A DNA stretch of 64,000 bases, taken from positions 2,047,001-2,111,000 of the forward strand of contig CP097899.1 in assembly GCA_023639215.1 (NCBI GenBank), in the 5' to 3' direction. The stretch is from Candidatus Pristimantibacillus lignocellulolyticus. GTDB taxonomy: Bacteria; Bacillota; Bacilli; Paenibacillales; Paenibacillaceae. Shown here piece after piece: positions 18,928 through 27,490 of the stretch (position 1 is its first letter; each line of letters opens with the position of its first letter). The notes under the pieces were generated by a model that saw only the letters and a program-made list of their open reading frames with translations, ran no database searches and was not told where the DNA came from. The position numbers and the translations under genes are program-made.

Positions 18928-19827
18928 TTAATCGATCTTTCTTACAGCGAACCATAGTTCAACGTAGTTAATCTCATCTTTGCCACCATAGATTTCGAAT
19001 TCCATGCCATCAACTTGTTCATAGCCCGCCGTAGGTAACCATTCTGAGTAGAATCGTCGGTATAACGTCTCGATGGCGGTATCAAATGTATCCCATGTGA
19101 ATGGATCCGAAGGGAATATTGCCCAAGTATGAGATGGGATTGTGACTGTAGTATATCCCTCTGTGTTACTAGACGGATTGTTGAAGGCACAAAGCATATA
19201 CGGGAAAGTATTATCATCAGTTTTTCTGTAGCTGCAGAGGGCATGCACCTTATATAGATCCTGACTTACAAAAGCAGGTAGGTCACCTGCATTAGCAGCA
19301 AGTCTCTCAACTTCACCATTTGCATGACTTTGCCCCCAGAACTGAGCAGGCGTATCTATTTCTTCGCTGCCTCCGCTTGCTTGAAACACTCTTTCCATGC
19401 CAAACACCTGAAAAGACTCCTTTGTCTCGATACGATAATTCATCGCTTCTGCTCCTTTAATCGTAATAAGGAAGGAGAGCCTAGGATAAGCTTTGAGCGC
19501 AATTCCATCTTGGCGGGCCTTTGTAGGAGTAACGCCATGCACTAATTGGAATGCTCGAGCGAAAGAAACCGGAGATTCGTAGCCATATTTCAGAGCTATA
19601 TCGATTACTTTACTGTCATCACTATTTTGGAATTCAAGTGCAGCTAACGTAAGTCGTCTACGTCGAATATATTCCGCAAGTGTTACATTGGTAATGAATG
19701 AAAACATTCTTTGGAATTCATGCGAAGAACAGCAAGCTCTATGAGCAACTTCCATTAATTCAATCTCTCCACATAAATTCATCTCGATATAATCCATCGC
19801 CCGATTCATTCTCGTAAGCCAATCCAT
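18928..19827 (-). CDS. AraC family regulator with GyrI-like effector domain
   Basis: A 299-residue regulator. Residues 1-115 hold two helix-turn-helix motifs: RACCSSHEFQRMFSFITNVTLAEYIRRRRL and ALKYGYESPVSFARAFQLVHGVTP. Residues 125-299 form a GyrI-like (AraC effector-binding) domain ending in FEIYGGKDEINYVELWFAVRK, as in SbmC/Rob-type sensors that bind small hydrophobic compounds. Start ATG has GAGGGGATGGG upstream. It stands alone, so its target genes cannot be inferred from neighbours. Confidence 0.85.
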   Translation of the reverse strand: MDWLTRMNRAMDYIEMNLCGEIELMEVAHRACCSSHEFQRMFSFITNVTLAEYIRRRRLTLAALEFQNSDDSKVIDIALKYGYESPVSFARAFQLVHGVTPTKARQDGIALKAYPRLSFLITIKGAEAMNYRIETKESFQVFGMERVFQASGGSEEIDTPAQFWGQSHANGEVERLAANAGDLPAFVSQDLYKVHALCSYRKTDDNTFPYMLCAFNNPSSNTEGYTTVTIPSHTWAIFPSDPFTWDTFDTAIETLYRRFYSEWLPTAGYEQVDGMEFEIYGGKDEINYVELWFAVRKID

Positions 19828-19894
19828 CCCATCCCCTCCTCTTAATAAAAGTATAAAGAAGCTAAAGCATCGTCTCGCAACTAATTGTGCACAA

Positions 19895-20251
19895 CTAAGT
19901 TGTTATAGATTCTACTGTATTATTATCACCATATAATTTATTCAAATGGTCCACATGATTTACTCCCCACTCATGGATTGCCTGTAAAGCAGTACTCATG
20001 CTTTTTCCATATTGTGTAATAGAGTATTCAACCTTTGGCGGAATTTGGCGATACACTTCGCGATGTATGATATCGTGATATTCTAATTCTCTCAATTGTT
20101 GGGTTAGCATTTTTTTTGATATGTCGGGAATTGCTCGTTGCAATTCACTGAATCTCATTGTGCCATTGGAGAAAAGTTGATACAAAATAACAGGTTTCCA
20201 CTTACCAACAAGAATCTCTAAGGCGGTTTCTACTTTACAAGTATCGGACAT
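19895..20251 (-). CDS. HxlR family (DUF24) transcriptional regulator
   Basis: A 118-residue winged-helix regulator. TCKVETALEILVGKWKPVILYQLF is the family N-terminus with the redox-relevant Cys at residue 5; the recognition region is SELQRAIPDISKKMLTQQLRELE and the wing VYRQIPPKVEYSITQYG. The open frame extends further upstream, but AGGAGGATATGAA precedes the ATG at 20251, which gives the standard length. It is divergent from a DoxX gene followed by a ring-cleavage dioxygenase remnant, echoing CatR (YvaP) and catDE in B. subtilis, where the regulator senses quinones. That sensing role is inference. Confidence 0.85.
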   Translation of the reverse strand: MSDTCKVETALEILVGKWKPVILYQLFSNGTMRFSELQRAIPDISKKMLTQQLRELEYHDIIHREVYRQIPPKVEYSITQYGKSMSTALQAIHEWGVNHVDHLNKLYGDNNTVESITT

Positions 20252-20352
20252 TTCATATCCTCCTACAATTTTTCTAAGCATACTAGTTAAGCTTCCACGT
20301 ACAGAAAAATACATCGGAAGTATAAACATATGAAACGAATATTGAATCAAGA

Positions 20353-20398
20353 AAGTAGGTTACTTTTTGGAGACTAGGTGAATTTAAAGTGCCTACTT
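20353..20398. promoter_or_regulatory. Inverted repeat in the HxlR/DoxX intergenic region
   Basis: AAGTAGGttACTTT (from 20353) and AAAGTgCCTACTT (to 20398) form an interrupted inverted repeat about 100 bases upstream of the HxlR start and 150 upstream of DoxX. It is a candidate HxlR operator. Confidence 0.4.
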
Positions 20399-20554
20399 AC
20401 AATAAATAAACTTTGAGATTATTATAATACCGTGAGGAAGATGAATACAAGAGAACGTTATATCAAATAGATCTCATGCATATATTTAGATGTTTAATAT
20501 GGGTTTTGATCTATTAGCGAGTAAACATAGAATCAACAAAGGGAGGTATTATGT

Positions 20555-20908
20555 ATGAATATTGCATTATGGATCGTACAAGGACTTTTAGCTTTAATGT
20601 TTATTGCGGCTGGTTCGATGAAAGCTTTCCAGTATGAAAAAGCAAAAACTTCTTTGCCTTGGGTGAAAGATTATTCCAGAGGTTATGTCGCATTTATAGG
20701 GATTTCAGAAGTACTGGGTGGAATTGGCTTGATCGTACCTTTTGCTACCGGAATAGCATCTGTGTTAACATCGATTGCAGCAATTTCGCTAGCATTTATC
20801 ATGGTTTTGGCTGCGGTGTTCCATGCTAAACGTAAAGAATATCCAGGAATGGTTATGAACATGATATTACTTGCGTTAGCCGTATTTGTAGCAATCGGTC
20901 GTTTCTAA
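20555..20908 (+). CDS. DoxX family membrane protein
   Basis: A 117-residue protein of four membrane segments (about 5-22, 45-64, 70-90, 97-115). MFIAAGSMKAFQYEKA near the start and ISEVLGGIGLIVPF in the second helix are DoxX hallmarks. DoxX-like proteins such as CatD accompany catechol or thiol-quinone detoxification. Start ATG has GGGAGGTATTAT upstream. It is followed by a truncated extradiol dioxygenase, so the natural partner enzyme appears to have been lost. Confidence 0.82.
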   Translation: MNIALWIVQGLLALMFIAAGSMKAFQYEKAKTSLPWVKDYSRGYVAFIGISEVLGGIGLIVPFATGIASVLTSIAAISLAFIMVLAAVFHAKRKEYPGMVMNMILLALAVFVAIGRF

Positions 20909-20940
20909 TTAGTTGCTTCAATAGTAGAAGAAGACTGAAA

Positions 20941-21429
20941 AAGCATAACATTCCTGTGCAGAAGAAGTATCGTGGATTAGATCATGGCGTTTTCCCGATT
21001 ATGATGCATGCTTTCCCCGAAGCTGATATTCCGATTGTACCTGTTTCAGTTAATCCATTTTTACCTGCTAGGGAGCAAATTGCGATTGGTGAAGCATTAC
21101 AAGGATTAGATAAAGAAGGGATACTCGTCATAGGAAGTGGTTTTCTAAGCCATAATTTCAATGAATTCGACCGCGATAAGGATGCACCTATTAAACCGTG
21201 GGTATTAGAATTTAGAGATTGGATCGTAGAGAAAGTGATAGCTAGAGATATTGAGTCCTTAAGTCGTTATGAAGATCTCGCTCCTCATGCTAAGTTAGCG
21301 GTGCCACGTGCAGAGCATTTTGTGCCGCTATTGATTGCACTTGGAAGTAGTACTCCAGATGGAGAGATTAGCGTATTATTTGATACGATTGAACATGGTA
21401 GCGGAACTACGCTTAGTCTTCAGTTTTAA
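20941..21429 (+). pseudogene. 5'-truncated extradiol (LigB/DODA-type) dioxygenase
   Basis: The frame from 20941 gives the C-terminal portion of a class III extradiol dioxygenase of the LigB or 4,5-DOPA-dioxygenase type. It starts at IPVQKKYRGLDHGVFPIMMH, then EADIPIVPVSVNP and LVIGSGFLSHNF, and ends with PRAEHFVPLLIALG. Full-length relatives are about 250-270 residues; roughly the first 100, including the metal-binding SHGAP segment, are absent. A GTG at 20956 could start a 157-residue product, but no ribosome binding site precedes it. I read it as inactive. The junction falls right after the DoxX stop codon, suggesting a deletion. Confidence 0.75.
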
Positions 21430-21430
21430 A

Positions 21431-21477
21431 CCTAGTGAGAAGAGGGAATAATCCTGCTTCTCACTAGGTTTTTTTGT
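21431..21477 (+). terminator. Terminator after the dioxygenase remnant
   Basis: CCTAGTGAGAAG and CTTCTCACTAGG form a perfect 12-bp stem followed by seven T residues. Confidence 0.9.
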
Positions 21478-21577
21478 TGTATCTTCTAGAATAAAGTACT
21501 GAAATGCATTTACAAATCGGTTATATTAAAATATACGGTTATTATTTTCTAATGCATATATGAAAGCAGTGAATAAT

Positions 21578-21955
21578 ATGAAATTAAAGAAGTCTATAGT
21601 ACTACTTTTTTTACTATCTATCATTTTGGTAGGTTGCGCATCTAAGGATAATCGAATAGTTTACAAAGGCGAGAGTGAGAACTGGCTAGGTTCGTATACT
21701 ATCAGCCAATCACCTAATAATGAATATTTTAACGTAGAGTGGCAATTCATCTATATAGGAAAGAGTAAACCCAAAGATAGTCTAATGACCTATGAGATTA
21801 CCAGTAAACATGTGAATATAAAAGATGATGTAAATTTATTAGGAGATAGAATTAGAAATTCAAGTTCAACTTATAGCTATGATGAAAATGAATTAATACA
21901 TGTATTAATTAATATCGATGGTAAAGATGAGTCATTGATTCTCCAACACAAATAA
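21578..21955 (+). CDS. Putative lipoprotein of unknown function
   Basis: A 125-residue predicted lipoprotein. From the ATG at 21578 the sequence begins MKLKKSIVLLFLL with lipobox ILVGC; an ATG at 21560 adds six residues. Neither start has a convincing ribosome binding site. The mature part carries GESENWLGSYTIS and a later TYEITSKHVNIKDD, a pattern seen in small Bacillales lipoproteins with a beta-sandwich, but no family name can be given with confidence. It is followed by a two-component system and may belong to the same envelope-stress neighbourhood. Confidence 0.55.
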   Translation: MKLKKSIVLLFLLSIILVGCASKDNRIVYKGESENWLGSYTISQSPNNEYFNVEWQFIYIGKSKPKDSLMTYEITSKHVNIKDDVNLLGDRIRNSSSTYSYDENELIHVLINIDGKDESLILQHK

Positions 21956-22093
21956 CATCTGCAATCTGTAGTCTGATTTACATTATGAAAATGATATTCA
22001 ATAATTCTCGAAAACTTTGCTGCAAATATTTAGATGAAGAATGCTATGGTATGATAAATCTAACCAGAACTTACATAATAAAGGGGGAGCGGA

Positions 22094-22762
22094 ATGACTC
22101 ATATATTATACATAGAAGATGAACGAGAGATTGGTAGCTTAGTATCTCAGCAATTAGTTGATCGGGGTTATGAAGTGACGTGGTTACAATCAGGTGAAGG
22201 TGCAGAAGGTCATGTGAATCAAGTAGATATCGTTATTCTTGATGTAATGTTGCCAGGATTGGACGGTTTTTCAATTGGCAAACGATTGAAGAGGGCAAGC
22301 GATTCACTGCCTATTTTAATGCTTTCAGCTAGAACGGCGATGGAAGATAAGATCGAAGGACTCAGCTTTGCGGACGACTATATTACGAAGCCATTTCATT
22401 TGGATGAATTGGTTGCGCGGATTGAAGTGTTACTTCGTCGTTTTCAGAAGCAAGAGCTAACGTTGATCATTCAGCATTTACACATTAATACAAAAGATAT
22501 AAGTATTACGAATACGATAACTAACGAAGAAATTCAATTGACAGGTAAGCAATTTTTGTTATTCCAATGCTTTATTCGTCATCTTAATCAGATATTGTCT
22601 AAAAACCAATTGTATGAACAAGTATGGGGCGAAACTTATATTGAGGGTGATAAAACGTTAATGGTACATATTCGCTACCTAAGAGAAAAAATCGAAGTAG
22701 ATCCTTCAAACCCGACAATTATTGAAACAATTCGTGGTATTGGATATCGGGTGAAGCAATGA
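22094..22762 (+). CDS. OmpR/PhoB-type response regulator
   Basis: A 222-residue response regulator with receiver (1-120) and winged-helix output domain (about 130-222). The phospho-acceptor is Asp50 in VILDVMLPGLDG, with the conserved Lys99 in ITKPFH. The C-terminal LTGKQFLLFQCFIRHLNQILS and HIRYLREKIEVDPSNPTIIETIRGIGYRVK are PhoB-type. The usual GLxxGADDY loop reads GLSFADDY, one residue short. The stop overlaps the kinase start (ATGA). It probably controls the ABC transporter genes 3 kb downstream, as in bacitracin/lantibiotic detoxification modules. Start ATG has AAGGGGGAGC upstream. Confidence 0.88.
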   Translation: MTHILYIEDEREIGSLVSQQLVDRGYEVTWLQSGEGAEGHVNQVDIVILDVMLPGLDGFSIGKRLKRASDSLPILMLSARTAMEDKIEGLSFADDYITKPFHLDELVARIEVLLRRFQKQELTLIIQHLHINTKDISITNTITNEEIQLTGKQFLLFQCFIRHLNQILSKNQLYEQVWGETYIEGDKTLMVHIRYLREKIEVDPSNPTIIETIRGIGYRVKQ

Positions 22763-24123
22763 GAAAACTATTCGGATCACTACAAGCAAAATATATGTTG
22801 CTTATCATTACTGCACTTGCCATTGTACAATTTGCATATTTATTAAGTGCAATGCTTATGTCAGGCATACAAAATCAATTCGAGACTAATGATTCTGCTG
22901 CAGTTTACTATGATGAGGTAGAGCATAGCTGGCATAACGATATTACTCGACTTACAGAAATAAATAGCGAAGCAATGAGTCGGATGTTCGAGAAGTGGTC
23001 TATTACGTATCCAGAAAGCTCAATGTTTTGGGTAGATGAGCAGGGAAACTTAGCTAGTAGCTGGCAAGTTTCTTGGGATATACCTAGTTATTGGACAAGT
23101 TCGTATACGGTGTCCTTTATGAAAGAGCGCTATGGTGGTGATCCGTTTACTGTCGTTTCGGTAGTAGGAGATCAGGCTAAACGAGGATTTGCTGTATTAG
23201 AAATACCGCGCTCGGTATTCAACCCACCATTAATGAAAATATATGATCAGTATGGACAGTGGCTTATTATCGGTGTGGTCTTAATTATTACGCTGTTCAT
23301 TGTCATCTCCTATTTGTTTTTCAGAAGTATTCGCAAACGATTACTACATTTGCAGAAGGCGATGAATAACCGTAATGGCGATGGACTCCCCATTCCAATT
23401 GCAATTAGTCGTACAGATGAGATTGGCCAACTGGAGAACGCATTTAACCATATGGTTACGGAACTTAATGAAAGTAAACTTCGCGAACAGGAAGAGGAAC
23501 GCATTCGTCAGGAGCTTATTGCTAATTTATCACATGATCTGAGAACACCATTAACGAAAATTCAGTCCAATGCGTATTCATTAACAAAGTTAAATTTACC
23601 AGTTGAAAGTGAACAAGCAGTACACTCGCTGCAACGATCGGTTGAGCAAATCGATACATTAATAGAAAATTTAATGTCGTATACGCTTTTAATGAGCCAT
23701 AAGTATCGATTAGAGATGAAGGATGTTATGATGATTCGTTTCTTACGGGAGCATCTAGCTACTTGGTATGCGACCTTTGAGAAAGCAGATTTTGAGATTG
23801 ATGTTTCACTTGACGGAATGCCAGAGTTTGTCTGGAAGGTTGATCCGATATGGCTAGGGCGAATTATGGATAATCTATTTCAAAATGTACTACGACATGC
23901 GAGTAGTGGGCGATATATTGGTCTAAAGGTTGAATCAAAACATGGCTATGATGCAATTATTATTGTCGATCATGGTGGTGGTATGGATAGTCCGTCTAAT
24001 GAAAGTGGAGCGGGAATTGGTCTGTCCATCGTAGATATGATGGTTAACGGCATGAATTTGGTATGGTCTATGCAGTCTGATGAGCAAGGATTAACAGTAG
24101 AGATACGTAGAACACACCAGTAG
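22759..24123 (+). CDS. Sensor histidine kinase
   Basis: A 454-residue membrane kinase. Membrane segments near 11-32 and 168-190 flank an extracytoplasmic sensor domain of about 130 residues. A HAMP-like segment (about 190-240), the HisKA H-box with His259 in NLSHDLRTPLTK, and a HATPase_c domain with DNLFQNVLRHA (N-box) and GAGIGLSIV (G-box) follow. It overlaps its response regulator by 4 bases (ATGA). The extended sensor loop is unlike the short-loop BceS type and closer to kinases of lantibiotic-immunity systems, fitting the ABC genes downstream. Its signal is unknown. Confidence 0.87.
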   Translation: MRKLFGSLQAKYMLLIITALAIVQFAYLLSAMLMSGIQNQFETNDSAAVYYDEVEHSWHNDITRLTEINSEAMSRMFEKWSITYPESSMFWVDEQGNLASSWQVSWDIPSYWTSSYTVSFMKERYGGDPFTVVSVVGDQAKRGFAVLEIPRSVFNPPLMKIYDQYGQWLIIGVVLIITLFIVISYLFFRSIRKRLLHLQKAMNNRNGDGLPIPIAISRTDEIGQLENAFNHMVTELNESKLREQEEERIRQELIANLSHDLRTPLTKIQSNAYSLTKLNLPVESEQAVHSLQRSVEQIDTLIENLMSYTLLMSHKYRLEMKDVMMIRFLREHLATWYATFEKADFEIDVSLDGMPEFVWKVDPIWLGRIMDNLFQNVLRHASSGRYIGLKVESKHGYDAIIIVDHGGGMDSPSNESGAGIGLSIVDMMVNGMNLVWSMQSDEQGLTVEIRRTHQ

Positions 24124-24161
24124 TTAATAGTGCTAATTAACTAATAGTGGGAGTGTGAAAT

Positions 24162-24740
24162 GTGAAAAAAATATTATTGGTTTGTATTATGATAATGTTG
24201 ATGCTAGCATCGGCTTGTGGAAATGTTGAAATGACATCAACTTCAAATACTTCCAGTGAGCCTAAACCTGAAACGGATGAGTCTATTATTCCAAAAAACA
24301 CATCCGAATATTGCACTGTAGGACGTATAAATTTGGATAGTGAAACTGAAAAATATTTCTATGGAACTTGGAAAGTTGAGAAGCTTTTAGGATTTGCAAA
24401 TTCATATAATGATGCTTCTGAATATCCAACAGGGCAAAAATTTATTGGAGATGAAATTATCATTAAAAAAGACTTTTTTTCATCAAAAGGACTTAAAAAC
24501 TATAGTGATTATCAATATGAACAAAAAAATCCATTATATGAGATTACAGCGACATGTTATAACTCTGACTCTTTTTATAGATTATATAAAATAGATATCC
24601 CAGACTTAAATATAAATGATGTAATAAAAGCAATAGATATTAACATACCTGTAAGTCTAAGTTTTTTAGCTGTTAATAACGATAGGCTTATCCTGTTATC
24701 AGAGGCAACTATTTTTGAGCTTGAAAAAATTACTGATTAA
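24162..24740 (+). CDS. Putative lipoprotein of unknown function
   Basis: A 192-residue secreted lipoprotein starting at GTG, with GGGAG eight bases upstream. The signal peptide ends LASACG, and a Ser/Thr-rich linker follows. The mature part begins YCTVGRINLDSETEKYFYGTWKVEKLLGFANS, a GTW-x-VEK motif seen in lipocalin-like small lipoproteins, and has two further Cys. No named family can be assigned. It follows the histidine kinase by 38 bases and may be co-transcribed with the two-component system. Confidence 0.6.
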   Translation: MKKILLVCIMIMLMLASACGNVEMTSTSNTSSEPKPETDESIIPKNTSEYCTVGRINLDSETEKYFYGTWKVEKLLGFANSYNDASEYPTGQKFIGDEIIIKKDFFSSKGLKNYSDYQYEQKNPLYEITATCYNSDSFYRLYKIDIPDLNINDVIKAIDINIPVSLSFLAVNNDRLILLSEATIFELEKITD

Positions 24741-24768
24741 ATGAAAATGCCTGTGAATATAATTTTTC

Positions 24769-24864
24769 AAACAAGAAAGGTCACCCTTTAGGGTGCTGCA
24801 CCCCAAAAGTTAGATTTTAACTTTAACTTTTAGGGGTCACTACCTAGGCTGACCTTTCTTGTTT
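24769..24864. repeat. Nested inverted-repeat element (possible MITE)
   Basis: A 96-base palindromic element. The outer arms AAACAAGAAAGGTCA / TGACCTTTCTTGTTT are perfect 15-mers, and the inner arms CCCCAAAAGTTA / TAACTTTTAGGGG match with one bulged base. The inner sequence recalls ends of IS3-family elements. It could be a MITE remnant or act as terminator for the preceding lipoprotein gene. The rest of the gap to 25139 holds only the ABC-operon promoter region and a small TTCGAAG repeat near 25020. Confidence 0.65.
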
Positions 24865-25075
24865 ATGTCGTAAAACGATTAAACAATACTTGATATTTGT
24901 GAGTATACATACTGCATTTTCAGCGAGTTAAATCTTGAAATTCATGGTGGTCCATCTATCCGAACATTAGAAAACTATATATTAATGCATTGAACTTCCC
25001 AAGTTCGCTTTTTATTCGAAGTCGAATAAGCTTCGAAGTCAATTATCGTAATCAAAGCCCACGTTTTAAACAAAA

Positions 25076-25120
25076 TTTAACCTTTGGCAACACCTCCCTT
25101 TAACCTTGACTCTCTATACT
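25076..25120 (+). promoter_or_regulatory. Direct repeats and promoter of the ABC operon
   Basis: TTTAACCTT occurs at 25076-25084 and again at 25099-25107, 23 bases apart, just upstream of a TATACT (25115-25120) that lacks a good -35. This fits activation by the OmpR-type regulator encoded upstream, but that link is inferred. Confidence 0.45.
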
Positions 25121-25139
25121 CAAATATGAGGTGAGAGAA

Positions 25140-26051
25140 ATGGAATATATTATAGAGACAAAGCGATTATCGAAATCATTTGGAAAAGAACGAGCAGTAA
25201 ATAGTATAAACATGAGGATTAGACAAGGTGAAATCTATGGGTTTCTTGGTCCGAATGGTGCGGGTAAGACAACGACGATCAGGATGCTACTAGGGTTAAT
25301 GAAGGCATCATCGGGAAGTATTCAAATTTTCGGCAAAGACATTACGAAAAATAAGCTGGAAATATTGCGAGACATTGGTTCACTAGTAGAGAACCCCTCA
25401 TATTATCCACATTTGACTGCATATGAAAACTTGGAAGTCATACGTAAAGTAATCAATGTACCAAAAGCACGTATTGATGAAGTATTAGAAATAGTAAGGT
25501 TAACAGATGTGAAGCGCAAGAAGGTCAAAGGATTTTCACTTGGAATGAAGCAAAGATTGGGAATCGCAGCGGCCTTATTACATCAACCTAAACTATTAAT
25601 TTTAGATGAGCCTACGAATGGTCTTGATCCAGCTGGTATTATTGAAATTCGTGAACTTATTAAAAGTTTACCCTCTCGTTATGGGATGACTGTACTTATC
25701 TCAAGTCACTTATTATCTGAAATTGACCAAATGGCGACTTCGGTAGGTGTTGTGTCTAAAGGTGAACTTGTATTTCAAGATTCAATTGGACAAATGCGTC
25801 AAATAGCTAAAGCGAAAATCATTATTCAATGCAGTGATGTTATGCAAGCAAGTCAACTGCTGAAAGGTATAGAAATTCCACTCGAAGTTGAAGAGGACAG
25901 CATTCATTTGCTTGAGCCAACGAATGAATGTGTAGCTAATGTAGTTAGCACCTTAGTTCATAAAGGGCACCAAATCTATCGTGTGGAGGAAGTAAAACGC
26001 TCACTAGAAGAAATCTTCCTGCAGATGACTGAAATGGGGCAGAGACGATGA
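25140..26051 (+). CDS. ABC transporter ATP-binding protein, lantibiotic-immunity (BcrA) type
   Basis: A 303-residue ATPase. It shows Walker A GPNGAGKTT near residue 38, the signature FSLGMKQRLGIA, Walker B LLILDEPTNGLDP and the H-loop SSHLL. The C-terminal extension of about 90 residues is typical of BcrA/lantibiotic-protection transporters. A GTG at 25131 is in frame, but AGGTGAGAGAA places the start at the ATG of 25140. Its stop overlaps the first permease (ATGA). With the two permeases it should expel a peptide antibiotic from the membrane. No lantibiotic biosynthesis gene is visible, so this is a resistance module. Confidence 0.88.
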   Translation: MEYIIETKRLSKSFGKERAVNSINMRIRQGEIYGFLGPNGAGKTTTIRMLLGLMKASSGSIQIFGKDITKNKLEILRDIGSLVENPSYYPHLTAYENLEVIRKVINVPKARIDEVLEIVRLTDVKRKKVKGFSLGMKQRLGIAAALLHQPKLLILDEPTNGLDPAGIIEIRELIKSLPSRYGMTVLISSHLLSEIDQMATSVGVVSKGELVFQDSIGQMRQIAKAKIIIQCSDVMQASQLLKGIEIPLEVEEDSIHLLEPTNECVANVVSTLVHKGHQIYRVEEVKRSLEEIFLQMTEMGQRR

Positions 26052-26758
26052 TAACCCAATTGTTAAGTGCCGAATGGCTGAAAATTAAGCGCAAAGGGTT
26101 ATGGTTTCTAGCATTGTTGGGACCAGTTGGCGTTGTTGCTCTACAGATGGTCAATTACGGTGTACGTAAAGACTATTTGTTATCGCAAAGCGATGATGAT
26201 TGGAGCTATTATCTATCTAATGTAGCAGGATTTACTCCTTTGGCGTTAGTATTAGGCCTTGTTATTCTTACTTCGTTTATGGCTAGTATCGAGAATGAAA
26301 CAAACGCATGGAAACAGTGGATCGCACTGCCAATTTCAAAAATGAGCGTTTATGTTTCTAAATTTATTATTGTAGCTATTCTTTTATTTGTTTCGTCTTG
26401 CATCCTTGCTATCGTAACATTACTGTATGGCAGGACATTGGGGCTTGGTGAAAATATCCCATGGTTACAACTTCTATCGAATAGTTTCTACCCATATCTA
26501 GCATGTTTAGCTTTAGTTGGACTTCATCTGTGGTTCGCTGTCATTATACCGAATCAAGGCGTTACAATTTCTATTGGCATTATGGGTGTGATTATATGTA
26601 TGATGTCTTATTATTTGCCTGATTGGGTCATATGGAAGTGGCCAACGTTAATGAATGATTGGAATAATCCATTGATTAATGTAGCTATTGGTGTAGGCAC
26701 AGCAATCATTCTATTAGTTATCGGTATGTGGGATTTCAATAGAAGGGATGTGGCCTAA
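26048..26758 (+). CDS. Lantibiotic immunity ABC transporter permease, MutE/EpiE-like
   Basis: A 236-residue permease with six membrane segments. The N-terminal LLSAEWLKIKRKGLWFLALLGP and the cytoplasmic NETNAWKQWIALPISKMSVYVSKF loop are signatures of the MutE/EpiE lantibiotic-protection family. It overlaps the ATPase gene by 4 bases, and the second permease starts directly after its stop codon, so the three genes are translationally coupled. Confidence 0.85.
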   Translation: MITQLLSAEWLKIKRKGLWFLALLGPVGVVALQMVNYGVRKDYLLSQSDDDWSYYLSNVAGFTPLALVLGLVILTSFMASIENETNAWKQWIALPISKMSVYVSKFIIVAILLFVSSCILAIVTLLYGRTLGLGENIPWLQLLSNSFYPYLACLALVGLHLWFAVIIPNQGVTISIGIMGVIICMMSYYLPDWVIWKWPTLMNDWNNPLINVAIGVGTAIILLVIGMWDFNRRDVA

Positions 26759-27490
26759 GTGGGAAGATTGCTACTAGCAGAATGGTATAAGTTAAGAAAG
26801 ACAAATATTATTCCATTCATACTAATCGGGCCAGCACTTGTGTTAGCTATTGCATGTAATGTCGAGTTAGATATGGAAGGTACCGAGAATTTTCAATATA
26901 TTTATACTTCAATGATGGTTAACTTAGTGTATGCTGTTATGTTTCTGCCGCTTATGACGGGTGTTCTAGCTACTATTATATGCAGATATGAACATCAGGC
27001 GGGAGGATGGAAGCAATTATTCGCTTTACCAACGACGAGAGGAAAAGTCTATGTTTCTAAATTCGTAATCATTATCAGCATTACCCTTATTATGCAGTTG
27101 CTCTACGCACTAGTATTGCTTTCTGTCGGGTTAATGAAAGGTTATGGTGAACCTTTCCCGATGGTGCTTATTGTGAAGAGTATATTTGGTGGCTGGGTAG
27201 CGACATTACCACTCATTGCTCTGCAATTATGGCTATCTACTTTATTCAAGTCGTTTGCTGCACCTTTTGCAGTCAATGTTATTTTTACTATTCCGACTAT
27301 TCTCGTTATGAATTCAGCGAAAGTTGCTCCTTATTATCCTTGGGCACAGCCCTTTGCGATGATGTACATTGCCGAGGATAAGCAGGATGTGTTTTTCATC
27401 CCATGGGAGCAACTCTTAACTGTAGTAGGTGGGAGTTTTATACTTTTCTTTGTCCTGGGTTATATATATCTACAAAGAAAAGAAGTTTGA
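26759..27490 (+). CDS. Lantibiotic immunity ABC transporter permease, MutG/EpiG-like
   Basis: A 243-residue permease with six membrane segments. LLLAEWYKLRKTNIIPFILIGP opens the protein, and EHQAGGWKQLFALPTTRGKVYVSKF is the family loop, parallel to that in the preceding permease. Start is GTG immediately after the previous stop, with AAGGGATG upstream. It is the last gene of the module; no hairpin terminator is present, and the transcript runs straight into the fold-back repeats that begin one base after the stop. Confidence 0.85.
   Translation: MGRLLLAEWYKLRKTNIIPFILIGPALVLAIACNVELDMEGTENFQYIYTSMMVNLVYAVMFLPLMTGVLATIICRYEHQAGGWKQLFALPTTRGKVYVSKFVIIISITLIMQLLYALVLLSVGLMKGYGEPFPMVLIVKSIFGGWVATLPLIALQLWLSTLFKSFAAPFAVNVIFTIPTILVMNSAKVAPYYPWAQPFAMMYIAEDKQDVFFIPWEQLLTVVGGSFILFFVLGYIYLQRKEV

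Noticed and set aside
25131..27490. Lantibiotic biosynthesis cluster
   Set aside because: Only immunity-type transporter genes are present; no precursor peptide, dehydratase or cyclase was found in the neighbourhood.
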